From the NCBI GenBank assembly GCA_033002965.1, contig JAURVB010004776.1, forward strand, positions 61,807 through 125,806: a DNA stretch of 64,000 bases. The letters are read 5' to 3'. The position numbers and the translations under genes were made by a program. This document shows positions 52,953 to 63,818 of this stretch, piece after piece. Under the pieces are notes generated by a model. The model saw only the letters and a program-made list of their open reading frames with translations, ran no database searches and had not been told where the DNA came from. The DNA is from Piper betle (taxonomy: Eukaryota; Streptophyta; Magnoliopsida; Piperales; Piperaceae). The stretch's first letter is position 1. The number at the start of each line of letters is the position of its first letter.

Positions 52953-55885
52953 ATGGAGTTGGCGGAGATGTGGGCGATCTTTGGTCCCGGCATCGCCGGA
53001 GCCGTCTTTGGTGCCGGCTGGTGGTTTTGGGTCGACGCCGTCGTAATCAGCGCCGTCAAGGTCTCCTTCCTCCACTACCTTCCTGGTTCGTTCCCGTCAC
53101 CGTATCGACTATACGATTCGGCCATTGCGTTTTATGAGCTGGAATTAGGGTTTTTGTTTTGTTCGCAGGAAAGAAGTCGGGGATGATGTATTGCATGTGT
53201 TTTGCTTGTTTTTTTGCAGGAATTTTTGCATCGCTTGCGGCGTTGATGTTCAATTGTGTGAGAAAGGAAGATGTTGATTATTCTCCATACGATGACGGCG
53301 AATGGAGGTGAGGGTTTGGTTGTCATAAATTTTTATGATTTTGCGTGTTTTGGTTGCTCAAGTTGATGCTCTGCAACGGTTTTGTTGAAACCGTAAGTTC
53401 GGCCACAGCAGGAAGTTCTCTTGCCGACTGCGTTTATTAAACTTAATTTAAACGGTTATTTTGATTAGTCACTATGTCGAAGTATATAGTGTATGATGCT
53501 TAATTACTGAATGTTCATTTGCATGACTAGATGACTTTATTACATACTAATGAAAAGTTAAACATGAACATATGCCTGAATAAGTACCGACCATGAGGGC
53601 ATTGAGGGGAGGGAGTAGGTTGTAAAAAGATCAGCGTGCATTACGTAGGAGTGGGGTTATTATTTTTGGCTTAGTAGTTAGTATGGACCTATTCATGCAA
53701 TATGCCAATAATATAATCGAAAGGTTGATGGCTGCTGTTGCTTGATCTTGTTTTCTGCTGCTCTCTTGATGGGGCATGGGTATGGAAAAACAAACTTTCA
53801 TTTGCCAAAAAATCTATGTCTAGGAAAGGAAGCCTGCAATTTGGCGAAGTGTAGTGCTGGGAACAGAGAGGGAAGGTTAGAAACTAGAATCTAATTCGGG
53901 TTGGAAATAATGTGCAGAGGGGTGGGACTTTCAATTTTCTACCCAATTCTATTAATACTCTGATGATAAGGAATAACTGAATAAGGTTAGGAAGAGGGAG
54001 AAACAAGATCGAATGTATAAAGGCGATAATTGCGATGATTATTATTTTTCATATATAATTAGAAAACTTGCTTACAGGATGAAGTGTTAGCCTCCTTTTT
54101 ATATTCTAAAATAGATACTTTCCTGCATATGATGGGAAACTTCTGTTTCTTCCACCTTATCCCCAAAGGAGGTCAGAAACATGGATTCTAACCTAGGATT
54201 CATGTGGTTACAAATGTCAAAGATTTGATGGCCCGATATTCTTCTTGAAGCCGAAGCTAACCCACCTCCTTTATTTGGGCTTGGGATTGGATTATGATCG
54301 GAAACTATTGGCTTCAAATAAAGTTCCTATATCTATAATGAAAGTGCTTGCCTTGAAAAAGAGAGGAGTGGTAAACAAAGTAATGATGATACTGAAACTT
54401 AATGAGTGCAGCTGTTGGTTTCCACAGGCAGAGATCGTGGGAATGGGGTTGTGGGTTGAGGTGAGTGGTTTGGTTGAGGCAGCATGAGTCTTGAGGGCAC
54501 TGAAACTTGGCTGGCACTGATTGTTTGCATTCAACTGAAAGGATGAATAATGTAACAGCATGAGTCTTGAGGCCAATTTTATTGGAGGGTGTCAAACTTG
54601 GTTGTATAAGACTGGAGAGCTGTTTGTTATAGGTGGTGATGCCAATCAGAAAATTGGTGGTCAAGGAAACACTATCGCCAAGGTTAAAAGAGTGTAGAGT
54701 TGTGATTTGATTCATCAATCTGATTCTAGCAATACTTATATAAGGATAGAAGGCATGATGTAATTGCAAATAAAAAGGCATTTCTTACTAGCTCTATTAG
54801 GAGTAAGTTTGTCTGGAAATAAGTGCCCTGGACCTAAGTGAGATAAAACTTTTATTATTGGAAGCCCTGTGACTCCTACAACAGATAAGATGCCGGGTAC
54901 TGGTATGTTGTTTCAAAATCTCATTAACCAAGTAGTATTCCAATCCTGTAGGCTTGTCCAAACTGGATCCACTTTCTCTGTATTGCATCATCTTTGTTTT
55001 AGTTTGTGGTCCAATGACAAATAGATATTCATAATTTTATTATGACCTGGCTTCTGGAAATGCAGGTTAAAGCTCTGGTTGTTTATTGCGTATGTGGTAT
55101 CTTTTGTATCACTAGCAGCTTCTGTCGGTTTACTGATTCAAGATGCGTTAACCTCAAAAGGGCCTTCAGCATGGACAGGAACAGCTGGTGTGTTGCAGTG
55201 TGTTTTTGTGTTAATCAGGTATTTCATCATTATTTATAATCATGCTTCGAGTTCTTTTTGTATTAATAATCATTTTTTTCATGTAAGACAAATTATAATT
55301 ACCAAGGATATTAGTAGTGTATCCTTATGAAGAATGGTAATTAAAATAGTAATTTAAGATTATATCTGTTACAGCTTATTTCCAATCTCATATTGAGTCT
55401 GTTTTCCTAGTATTTTTTGAGTCTTTTGCTTGGTACTTTCCCTTGTTTATAGAACTTGTTGAGTGTATAAATACTTTGTTGTAGACCATGAGGTCAATGG
55501 TTGATTAGGAAATGAGTTTTGGTTCTGATGGTGAATCTTCTTTCTTTGCTTACCATGGATTGCGATCTTTCTTCCCTTCTTTTTCAGAGGGGATTCTGAC
55601 CTTCCCATTTTTATCTTTTTTTTCCAAACTCGCCCTCTATCTCTGTTGTTTTTGAACAGGGTATTTTAAATCACGTCTGTCCGTGGAACTCTTAGTAAGC
55701 TTATACAGACTCTATGCGATCTCGTTTACGTTTGCATTTGCCGGATTATGGATGCTATTTTAAAAGTTGGCCTCTAGTTTTTTATTACATTTCAGCCTAC
55801 TGGCTATCTATTTCTTGTTTACTCATGTAATTTATATGTTTATGCTTGCAGTGGTCTCATGTACTGGACATCTCATTCAGAATAA
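52953..55885 (+). CDS. TMEM50-family small membrane protein
   Basis: Four in-phase GT-AG exons (52953-53085, 53220-53307, 55066-55218, 55852-55885) encode 135 aa. Four hydrophobic segments: IFGPGIAGAVFGAGWWFWVD, HYLPGIFASLAALMFNCV, LWLFIAYVVSFVSLAASVGL, and GVLQCVFVLISGLMYW. Conserved features are the WWFWVDAV start, KEDVDYSPYDDGEWRLKLW in the loop, and the terminal MYWTSHSE. Homologues of animal TMEM50A/B are ER or Golgi membrane proteins of poorly known function. The ATG at 52953 gives the family N-terminus MELAEMWAIFGPG. Intron 2 (1.76 kb) holds nothing recognisable. Confidence 0.9.
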
Positions 55886-57123
55886 AATGCTGAATGGTCA
55901 AGAATGGTGCCCAGTGGCTTTTTAACCGTCAAAAGATCTTACTGCCTGTAAATAATATTGGTTGCCCATTAATTGTGCCGAGACAAGTTTCCGTTCGGTG
56001 AATGTGGGTTCGAAAAGTATAGTATTTTGTCTGAGTTTTGTGTGCCCGAGAATCTGGTTGTAGATATTTGTGCTGGATGATGAAAAGCTCAGTTGGCAGG
56101 TGTTACTTTTTTTCCTACCAGGGTTCTCAATATTTGGTAATTTGAAGCCGTATTTAGTCTAAGCATTATGTTTGTTCGGTTAATCTGTTGATTAATGAGC
56201 ATATTATGGCGCTTGCTAATCTAGATCCTAAATCCTAAATCTAGATTAATGGCCTAAAATTAACTTGGGTTTGAGGTAAGGTAATATAGGAAGGCTGATA
56301 ATATATTTTTCTAATGATGAAATTCCTAATTCATGATTGTGTAAGGTGAAGTTTTTTTTATTATACCTGATGGAAATAATTAACTTAAATAACCTCTTCT
56401 AGAAATCAAATTAAGAAATGTCAGTATGTTTCATGAGATTCATGAAGTTGACGACACATGAGTAAACTAAAATCTGGATATTTGGACACTTAGCCCTAAT
56501 TGAGAATGGTCCAAGTTGATGCATTCAAATATAATCTGAATTTTAATATTATTTATATGTATTTATTGCTTTCATATGTTTAATCGAAAGGCAAAAATTC
56601 CAAATGGGAATCCAAATTCAAACCCAAATCTTTAGGATCTAGTTTGTTTTGGTTCAAAATACTAGTCAGTTTGGTTCAAAATACAATTCAATCTGTTCAA
56701 CAAACAAAATAAAAGAAAATCATGTGTTCGAGAGGTATATGAATTTATGATTATTTTTATCGTATGTTAAGGCTAGGGTTCGTTTGTGCACGAATTTGCG
56801 CAATAAAAGGATGTGATGTGTGTGTGGGGGAGAGTCGAGATTAAACCAATCGAAGGGTCCAAGGCGCCCTTACCAGTTACCACTAAAATCTAGAGTTAAA
56901 AATAAACAAAACAAGACAAATTAAATTTTTCGCGTGATTCTTTGTGGTTCGGTCGTATTACATTGTGGTTCATGAATTCACAACACAATCCTTTGTTTGA
57001 TTATTTTTATAATTTATAATCAAAATGAATTTTAATTTTTTGCTACTTTTGATTTGATATACTAAGTGTGACGGGTTTCAAAGCTTTAAACTGGTCTTCG
57101 GATAGTCAGGCGTGGCATGGCTT
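55886..57123. other. Intergenic, TMEM50 gene to hAT copy 3
   Basis: 3' UTR of the TMEM50 gene, then AT-rich sequence. A small palindrome TAATCTAGAT...AATCTAGATTA is at about 56218-56250. No gene seen. Confidence 0.4.
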
Positions 57124-57131
57124 GGTCAAGG

Positions 57132-57991
57132 CCGGGTTGAGAAATCGGCCGATTCCGTGCGGAATCGGCCGATTTAAATCGGATCGGCGCGATGCCGATC
57201 CGATTTCGGGGCGGAATCGGTCGGCCCCGAATCGGTCACTGAATCGGCCGATTTCGGCCGATTCCGACCGATTTAACTCGGAATCGGAATCGGCCGATTT
57301 AAATCGGAATCGGTTTTTTACGAAATTACTAAAATACCCTAGGTATGATTTTAATTAAATTAATTAAGCATGGGTAAAATGGTAATTTGGCTTTTAAAAC
57401 CCTCCCTGCTTCCGCCGTCGCGCTCGCTCCGCCGCCCTCCGCTCCGCTTCGCGCCCTCCGCTCCGCTTCCGCCGCAGCTCCGCCACGGCCGTCCGACCAT
57501 GCCGCCGCCCCGTTTCCGCCCCCGCCGTGCGTCCCCGACTCCGGGGTCGCCGCCCTCCGCCTCGCTTCCGCCGCAGCTCCACCACGGCCGTCCGACCATG
57601 CCGCCGCCCCGTTTCCGCCTCCGCCGTGCGTCCCCGACTCCGGGCTCGCCGCCGGCGGGGGTAGGGAGGGAAGGGTGGCATTCTCGTAATTAAAGTTGAC
57701 TCGAGTGTAACTCGAGTCAAAAATAATAATTCATTTATAAATAATTTAAAAAATCTTAAAAATATTTAAAAATATCATAAATTATAATACACAGAATAAT
57801 ATCAAAATAACATCAATACCTAATTTTAATATATTTATATTATGAATTATCAAATTATTATATATAACCGATTAAATTAATTTGGACCGATTCAACTGAA
57901 CCGATTCCTGGCCGATTCAGACCGATTCCGATTCCGATTCCGATTCACTGGAAAACCGATTCCGATTCCGATTCCGATTTATGCAACCATG
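57132..57991 (+). mobile_element. hAT-type non-autonomous element, copy 3
   Basis: 860-bp element with a perfect 8-bp target duplication GGTCAAGG at 57124-57131 and 57992-57999. Left end CCGGGTTGAGAAATCGG; right end, read inward, CATGGTTGCATAAATCGG. Subterminal CCGATT arrays, the ACCCTAGGTATGATTTT block, and a GCCGCC-rich cassette (57405-57660) containing an internal tandem duplication (CCGACCATGCCGCCGCCCCG appears twice). A perfect TTGACTCGAG...CTCGAGTCAA palindrome follows at about 57696-57720. Same orientation as copy 2. No transposase. Confidence 0.88.
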
Positions 57992-58194
57992 GGTCAAGGT
58001 CGTGGGGCAGGCCGACGCGACAGCAATCACACAGTCAGACCGGTCGGGTTACACGGGCACGACGTGACCTATATGCAAGGGTGAAATGAAGTAAGGGTGG
58101 GACTCCGGCGATGGAGGTCTCTGCCCAAAACTTTTAAACTCGAAATGGTCTAGCGGTCCAAGATGGCGGCGAAACGGATATAATGCTAGATTTT

Positions 58195-58196
<2 letters not shown>

Positions 58197-58258
<62 letters not shown>
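58197..58258. repeat. (AT)n microsatellite left of element C
   Basis: About 62 bp of AT dinucleotides with one phase break. It forms the left border of element C. Confidence 0.9.
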
Positions 58259-60983
58259 CCATGCGTTCTGCATTAAAATAGAGTGCATAGGCAGTTTATT
58301 TGATTTGAACCGTTGGATCAAAATCCAATGGTCCAAATCTTTCCTTCATTTTTCCCCCTCCCCCCTTTTCTCCTGCACAGGCACGTTACCCCCCCCCCTT
58401 ACCGGATTCTGCCGCCCCTGCCCCTCGGCCCGGCCCCTGCCGCCGGCCACGATCCCCCACCGCCCCATCGAGCAGCCGCGGCGCCCCCCTCCCATCCCCT
58501 GGCCGCCAGCTTCCGCCCTCGGCCTCGCCCGCAACCGCGTTTCCCCTTCACCCCCCTACCCGTGCTAGCAGCGGCCCACCTGCCCCTGCCCGGCGCCGCG
58601 GCCTCCCTCCGCCCCTGCCCGAAGCCGCAATCCCCCTCCGCCCCAGCCCGCAGCCGCGTCCCCCCCTCGCCCCTGCCCGAAGCGGCTGTCCCCCGCCTGC
58701 AGCGGCGGCCCCCCTCGCGCCGCAGCCCAACCCCCTACTGCCCCCCCCCCCGCGGAGCGGCCGGCGGTGAGGTGGCGCGACAAACAGAGGGGGGAGGAAG
58801 AACAGGGGAGGGTAGTTTCGTAATAAAAACTTATACTCGATCCCGACTCGAGTTAAATTTTTATTACGAAATAAATATTAAAAAAATAAAATAATTTCGT
58901 AATAAAAATATGACCCAGTCCCAACTCGTGCTAATATTATGAAATAATTTTTTAAAAATAAATTTTTTTCATAATAAAAACTTGACTCGATCCCGCGCAA
59001 GGATGTCAGTGATGGTAATTTTATAATAAAAACTTAACTTGTTCCCGGCTTGAGTTAATATTAAGAAATTAATTTTAAAAAATAAAATAAAATAATTTTG
59101 TAATAAAAACTTAACTCGCTCCCTACTCGAGTCAATATTATGAAATAAAGTTTTAAAAAATATAAAAATAATTTCGTAATAAAAACTTGACTCGCTTCTG
59201 ACCCGATTCAATATTACAAAATAAATTTTAAAAAATAAAATAATTTTGTAATAAAAACTTGACTCTATATATTACAGGCCCTTGCAGGCTCTGCCCGCCC
59301 GGCCCACCCCGACCCCCTTCCCCCGACGCCGCTCCCCAGCGCACGCGTCCCCCCCCACCCCCACCGTTGCCCCGACGGCGCGTTTTTGCCTTCTCCCGGT
59401 TGCCCCGCCCCAGCAGTGCGCCCCCGCGAACTTCCGACAACTCTCCACAAAACAAAGCAGGGAGGCATGGCGAACAGGGTAAGGGAAAGAGGAGGGGGGC
59501 AGAGGGGTGATGGCAATTTGGTAATAAAAACTTGACTCGCTCCAGATCAAAACTTGGCTCGGTCCCTCGCGAGATCAAAACTTGACTGCGGGTCAGGACT
59601 CAATCCCGACTTAAGTTAATATTACAAAAAAATTAAATAAAATAATTTCGTAATAAAATCTTTATTCGATCCCGACTCGAGTTAAAATAATTTATTACAG
59701 AATTATTTTATTTTTGTTAAAATTTATTTTGTAATAAAATTTTATTCGGTAATAAAGTTATTTTGTAATAAAAACTTGACTCGGTCCCGCACATAATCGA
59801 GTAAGGTTTTTATTACAAAATTATTTTATATTTTTTAAATTTATTTCATATTATTGACTCGATCCCGACTCGAGTCAAGTTTTTATGACATTATTTTATT
59901 TTTTAAAATTTATTTTGTAATATTAACTCGAGTTCGATTGAGTAAAATTTTTATTACCAAAATATTCTCCTCTGTTTCTTCCTCATTTGTTTAGGCGTGC
60001 CACCCCCTACCAGCGACCTTGTCGCCAGCAGCGTGTTAGCCAACAATATCGCCGCCTCAGGGCTGGATGGGCCTGCTCGGAAATGTGCGGCACCGGTCTC
60101 GTGTAGGACCGAATAAAGTTTTTATTACAAAATTATTTTATTTTTTAAAATTTATTTCGTAATATTGACTCGATCTCGTGCGAAATCAAATCAAGTATTT
60201 ATTAAAAAAATTATTTTTTAAATTTATTTCGTAATATTAACTTGAGTCAAGGACCGAGTAAAGTTTTTATTACATTTTTACCCTCCCCTGTTCCCCCCGC
60301 TCTCTCTCCCTGCGCCACCCCACCGCCGGCCACCTGCGGGGCGGGGCGGGCGTGGGGCTGCGGCGGCCGACGGGGGCAAAGGCAGCGGCCAGCGGGCGGG
60401 GGTCGGGGGTTGGGGGCGGGGCAGGGGCAGGGGAGGCCGGTTGGGGTAGGCGCAGCGGCGGGGTGGGGGCAGGGGCGGCCTGCAGGGTGGGGGCGGGGGC
60501 AGGGCAGGGCTGGGCGTGGCGGCCGGGCCGCGGCGGCCGATAGGGGCAAGGCAGCGGCCAGCGGGGGCAGGCGGGGAGGTCGGCTGGGGCAGGCGCGTCG
60601 ACCGGCTGCTTGGCCGGGGCGAGGGCTGGGGCGGGGCTGGGGCTGGGCGGGGTCGGGGGTTGGGGGCGGGCAGGGCTGGGGCAGGGGCAGGGAGGCCGGT
60701 TGGGGCAGGCGCAGCGGCGGGTGGGGGCAGGGGCGGCCTGCGGGGTGGGGGCGGGGGCAGGGGCGGGGCAGGGCTGGGCGGGGGCAGGGGGAGGCCGGCC
60801 GGGGCATGGCCAGCGACGGGGCAGGGGCAGGGGCGGCCGGCGGGATGAGGGCATGGGGTGGCTGCGAGGGGAGGGGAGAAGGGGGAATGTGAAGGTTGAT
60901 TGTGGAGCGTTGGATTAGATCCAACGGTCCACAATAGGCAGCGCATTAGCGTTGTCAAAATAGGGCAGCGCACTGTAGCACTG

Positions 60984-60986
<3 letters not shown>
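58259..60986 (-). mobile_element. Element C: inverted relative of element A in TA tracts
   Basis: About 2.73 kb between (AT)n tracts. Its right end, read on the minus strand (AGGGCAGTGCTACAGTGCGC, then TGGACCGTTGGATC), matches the left end of element A, including the 13-base CCGTTGGAT hairpin (60901-60933). The left end has a decayed version (58307-58334, GAACCGTTGGAT/ATCCAATGGTCC). GC-rich cassettes at 58340-58795, 59280-59515 and 60275-60890 alternate with GACTCG...CGAGTC units. The block 59980-60110 is the inverted counterpart of 15840-15960 in A. The large glycine- or proline-rich frames here are low-complexity DNA. Confidence 0.75.

Positions 60987-61026
<40 letters not shown>
60987..61026. 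repeat. (TA)n microsatellite between elements C and D
   Basis: About 40 bp of TA dinucleotides forming the right border of C and the left border of D at once. Confidence 0.9.
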
Positions 61027-61027
<1 letters not shown>

Positions 61028-61029
<2 letters not shown>

Positions 61030-62432
61030 GTAAGGCTGCTATGCGCTGCCCGTTTTTGCAGCGCATAGCAGCACATGGTATCCAACGACCCCAAATATTT
61101 TCATCCACCAAAATTTTTCATCCATATCCTCCTCCCGGCACCAAACGACATCATCTTGATCTCCTTGGTACGGGTGATGTCCACCTCCTCCTCCAAGAAC
61201 CTCTCTGGCCGGAACTCCATCGGTGCCTCCCACGCCTCCCCGTCCCGACCAATCTTCGCCACCACGAAGTTCACCGTCGCGTCCTTGGGTATCACGTACC
61301 CATCAATCTCCAACTCCTCCTTCACCGCATGCGGCAGCACAAAGTGCACCAGTGGGTGCCGGCGCAGCCTCTCCATCACCACCGCCTTCAAGTAGTTCAT
61401 CTTCGGCAGATCCTCCTCCCCCACATAATCACCACCGCCTCCTTTCCCTTCCATCACCGACTCAATCTCCTCGGCCAGCTTCCTCTGTATCTCCGGGTGT
61501 TTCACTAGATTCGCCATGACCCATTGGAGGGCGGTGGAGGTGGTGTCCGTGCCGGCGTTGATAAACTCGGAGCAGAGCGTCACAATCTCCCCCTCCGTTG
61601 GCCGCCGACCGCCTTCCTCCGGCAACTCCAAGTTCAGAAGCGAATCGACGTAGGAAAACACAAAGCTCTGCTCTTCCTCATCCTCCGCTCCTTTCCTCTG
61701 TTTTCCCGATCGAGCTCTGATCAGAGGAATCAGAACCTCTTCTCGCCTTCTCAGCATCGCCAACAACTCGTTCCATCTCTTCCGAAACAGGTACTTGGCG
61801 GATTTCGGGGAAAAAGTGAAGACATTGAATCGCCCAAAGCTCAATAGCAGTGACCGAAGCGAGGTCTCGACCTTTCTCACCTGTTTCTCCTCCAACCTCT
61901 CGCTGAAGCACATGAAGAGGAGCAAGCAGAACATGGCGTACTGAAAGATCTAGACGACCCGAACGCGGCCAGAGGCGGCTGAGTCAGCCGCAAGCCTGGC
62001 GAGGAGGACGTCTAGGATGCACGCGCGGGCCTTGGCGTAGGACCGAACGCGGGCTGGGTGGAGGATCTACGTCGTGAGGTTGCGACGGAGGAGGCGCCAG
62101 AGTAGGCCGTGACCGGCGGACCTGATGCTGTGCTGCACGGGCAACGGGGTTGCCGGCGGGGCAGGTGGCGGCGGCAGTGCCAGCGGCGACTAGGAGGCGG
62201 TGAGTGACGGCAGAGGCGGCTTAGGAAGGGTTCGAGGGACTTACTGAGCTACAGGGAGGCCGCAGGGGCCTTGGTGGCGGTGGCGCAGAAGGAGAAGATG
62301 TAGTAGAGGGTGGGAGCGAGGAGGATGGTGAGGAGGATTTTGATCCGTGAAAATTTTTTTGGGCCGTTGGATTTTAATCCAACGACCCAAATACAATGCG
62401 CTGCAATAAAGTCGCAGCGCATAGTAGCCTTT
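61028..62432 (-). mobile_element. Element D: TA-tract element carrying a P450 fragment
   Basis: About 1.4 kb. The left end has a perfect 15-bp stem GCTGCTATGCGCTGC/GCAGCGCATAGCAGC (61035-61072). The right end has TGCGCTGC...GCAGCGCA (about 62397-62421) and GGGCCGTTGGATT/AATCCAACGACCC (62361-62388). A half-hairpin ATCCAACGACCCC remains at the left (about 61080). Termini therefore match the A/C type, but the interior is a captured CYP89A fragment instead of palindrome arrays. Bordered by (TA)20 on the left and a T/TA-rich tract on the right. Confidence 0.75.
61122..62341 (-). pseudogene. Captured CYP89A-type cytochrome P450 fragment
   Basis: Minus strand, inside element D. N-terminal anchor-like LLTILLAPTLYYIFSFCATA, then with several stops WRLLRRNLTT*ILHPARVRS and AARACILDVLL-type blocks. 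From 61934 a long open frame follows: QYAMFCLLLFMCFSERLEEK, LLSFGRFNVFTFSPKSAKYL, SYVDSLLNLELPEEGGRRPT, the I-helix NAGTDTTSTALQWVMANL, the K-helix region ERLRRHP (EXXR-type), FRPERF, and SFGAGRRI. The P450 match ends inside the codon that should be the heme-ligating cysteine (FGAGRRI then TGG). The I-helix and PERF motifs are intact but there is no heme ligand, so no active enzyme. CYP89A is judged from ELPEEGGRKLTDGEIVSLCSEF-like similarity. Confidence 0.85.
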
Positions 62433-62640
62433 TTTTATATATATGTTTGTATATATAATTATATCATATATTATTATTAAGGTTTGGCCTAAATTAAATT
62501 AATTTATTAAAATTAAAATTAATAAATTATTAATATTTAAGATAAGTATGAATAAATATGTGTATATACTATTTTCATAATTTTTAATTTATGATAGGTA
62601 AAATTAAAATTATAAAAAATAAGGATAAATACGGTTATAG
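62433..62640. other. AT-rich spacer
   Basis: No gene or repeat identified between element D and the retrotransposon end. Confidence 0.5.
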
Positions 62641-63818
62641 TCTTCGCTCGATCACCCGTGCTCGATCACGTTCCAACACCGATACAACACCCACGTCTGT
62701 CAGCACACCTTGCCGGATAGGCTGTTTCAAAAGTCAAATAGCACCACACAGCACTGCCCGATCGCCCAACCAGCAATACTCGTATTGGGTTCGTGCCGTC
62801 TGCCCTTGCTCGTCTTAGCACCAGTTACCGCAACTGGCTACCTTGTAAACTTCGATCGTGACCTAAAGACATAAGTTCCTTGTCTAAATGCCAACCAACA
62901 AGCAAAACACAGATTACGGGAAAACACTTTCCAACCTTATATCATTAAACCGATCATAAGGATTAGAAGCACTCAAACTCTCTTCTCAAGCACGTGCTCG
63001 GCTTGTGGACAGCCCCCACAGCCTCACCCCAATGTATCCCAAATAAAATGGCGCACACGGGATTGCTATAACCCAAGTAATCCTCCTTGATTGCCAACAC
63101 CAGCAACCCCACAACGTGTACCTGGATTCCAGCAAATGGACGAAACCAGCAATGATCCACTAGCATCGCACCGCACCAGCAATGCCGCTCGTGCATGCCC
63201 ATGCATGCTCGCGCACACCAGCGCCCGCTTGTACGCACGCCTATGTGCATACCTGCGCACACGCCTGCACACGCTCTCTTGTGCGAACGTCTGCACATCA
63301 TCGTGTGCCCGTGCACTTGCTCGTGCGCACACTTGCACACACGACCACGCGCTCACCCGCGCACACGCACCTGTGCTCAGTACTCTGCCATAACGCAGTA
63401 CCGCTATTTTGCTCGGCACTGGCGGCTGCTCGGCATGTTGTGCTGCACACTCGGCTCGCTAGCCTGATCGGTTCTGTTCGGTCCACGGTTGCACCACAAC
63501 CTCAATCTGCCAACCCAAACACCGATCACAACAACCTGAAGTTTCTTGATTAGGACCCGGCCACATGCTCGATACACCAAATAACGACCCATGTGCCGCC
63601 ACTACTGCTGTAACTCGACACCATGCTCCATAGCAATGCTTGGTCACTCGGCAGCCTCGTGCACCTCGGTTTATAACCTGTAATTATACATGGGTTAGCC
63701 TTGGTATGCTGTTTCCACCACTCGGATAGCCACTGCTACCCCCTCATGGACGCGGGAAACCTAGGGACAACACCCAAACCCTAGTTCTCGGTGACACCCA
63801 TGAATCACGGCTGTAACA
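62640..63818 (-). mobile_element. LTR of a Ty3-gypsy-like retrotransposon (left limit uncertain)
   Basis: On the minus strand a purine tract GGTGGGGGAGGA (63819-63830) is followed directly by TGTTACAGCC, the expected polypurine tract and LTR start. The LTR runs leftward into CACAC/GCGC-rich sequence (63190-63380); its other end was not located (62640 is a composition change, not a proven border). The overlapping frames at 63000-63600 reflect this low-complexity stretch. Confidence 0.5.

Noticed and set aside
60242..60973. Frames of 190-230 aa in element C
   Set aside because: Same GC-rich low-complexity cause; open in five frames at once.
63190..63400. Possible CRISPR-like or satellite array (CGCACAC words)
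   Set aside because: No regular repeat-spacer structure; irregular low-complexity sequence in a eukaryotic LTR.
63066..63553. Cys/His/Ala-rich frames over CACAC/GCGC sequence
   Set aside because: Simple-sequence part of the LTR, open on both strands, no family resemblance.
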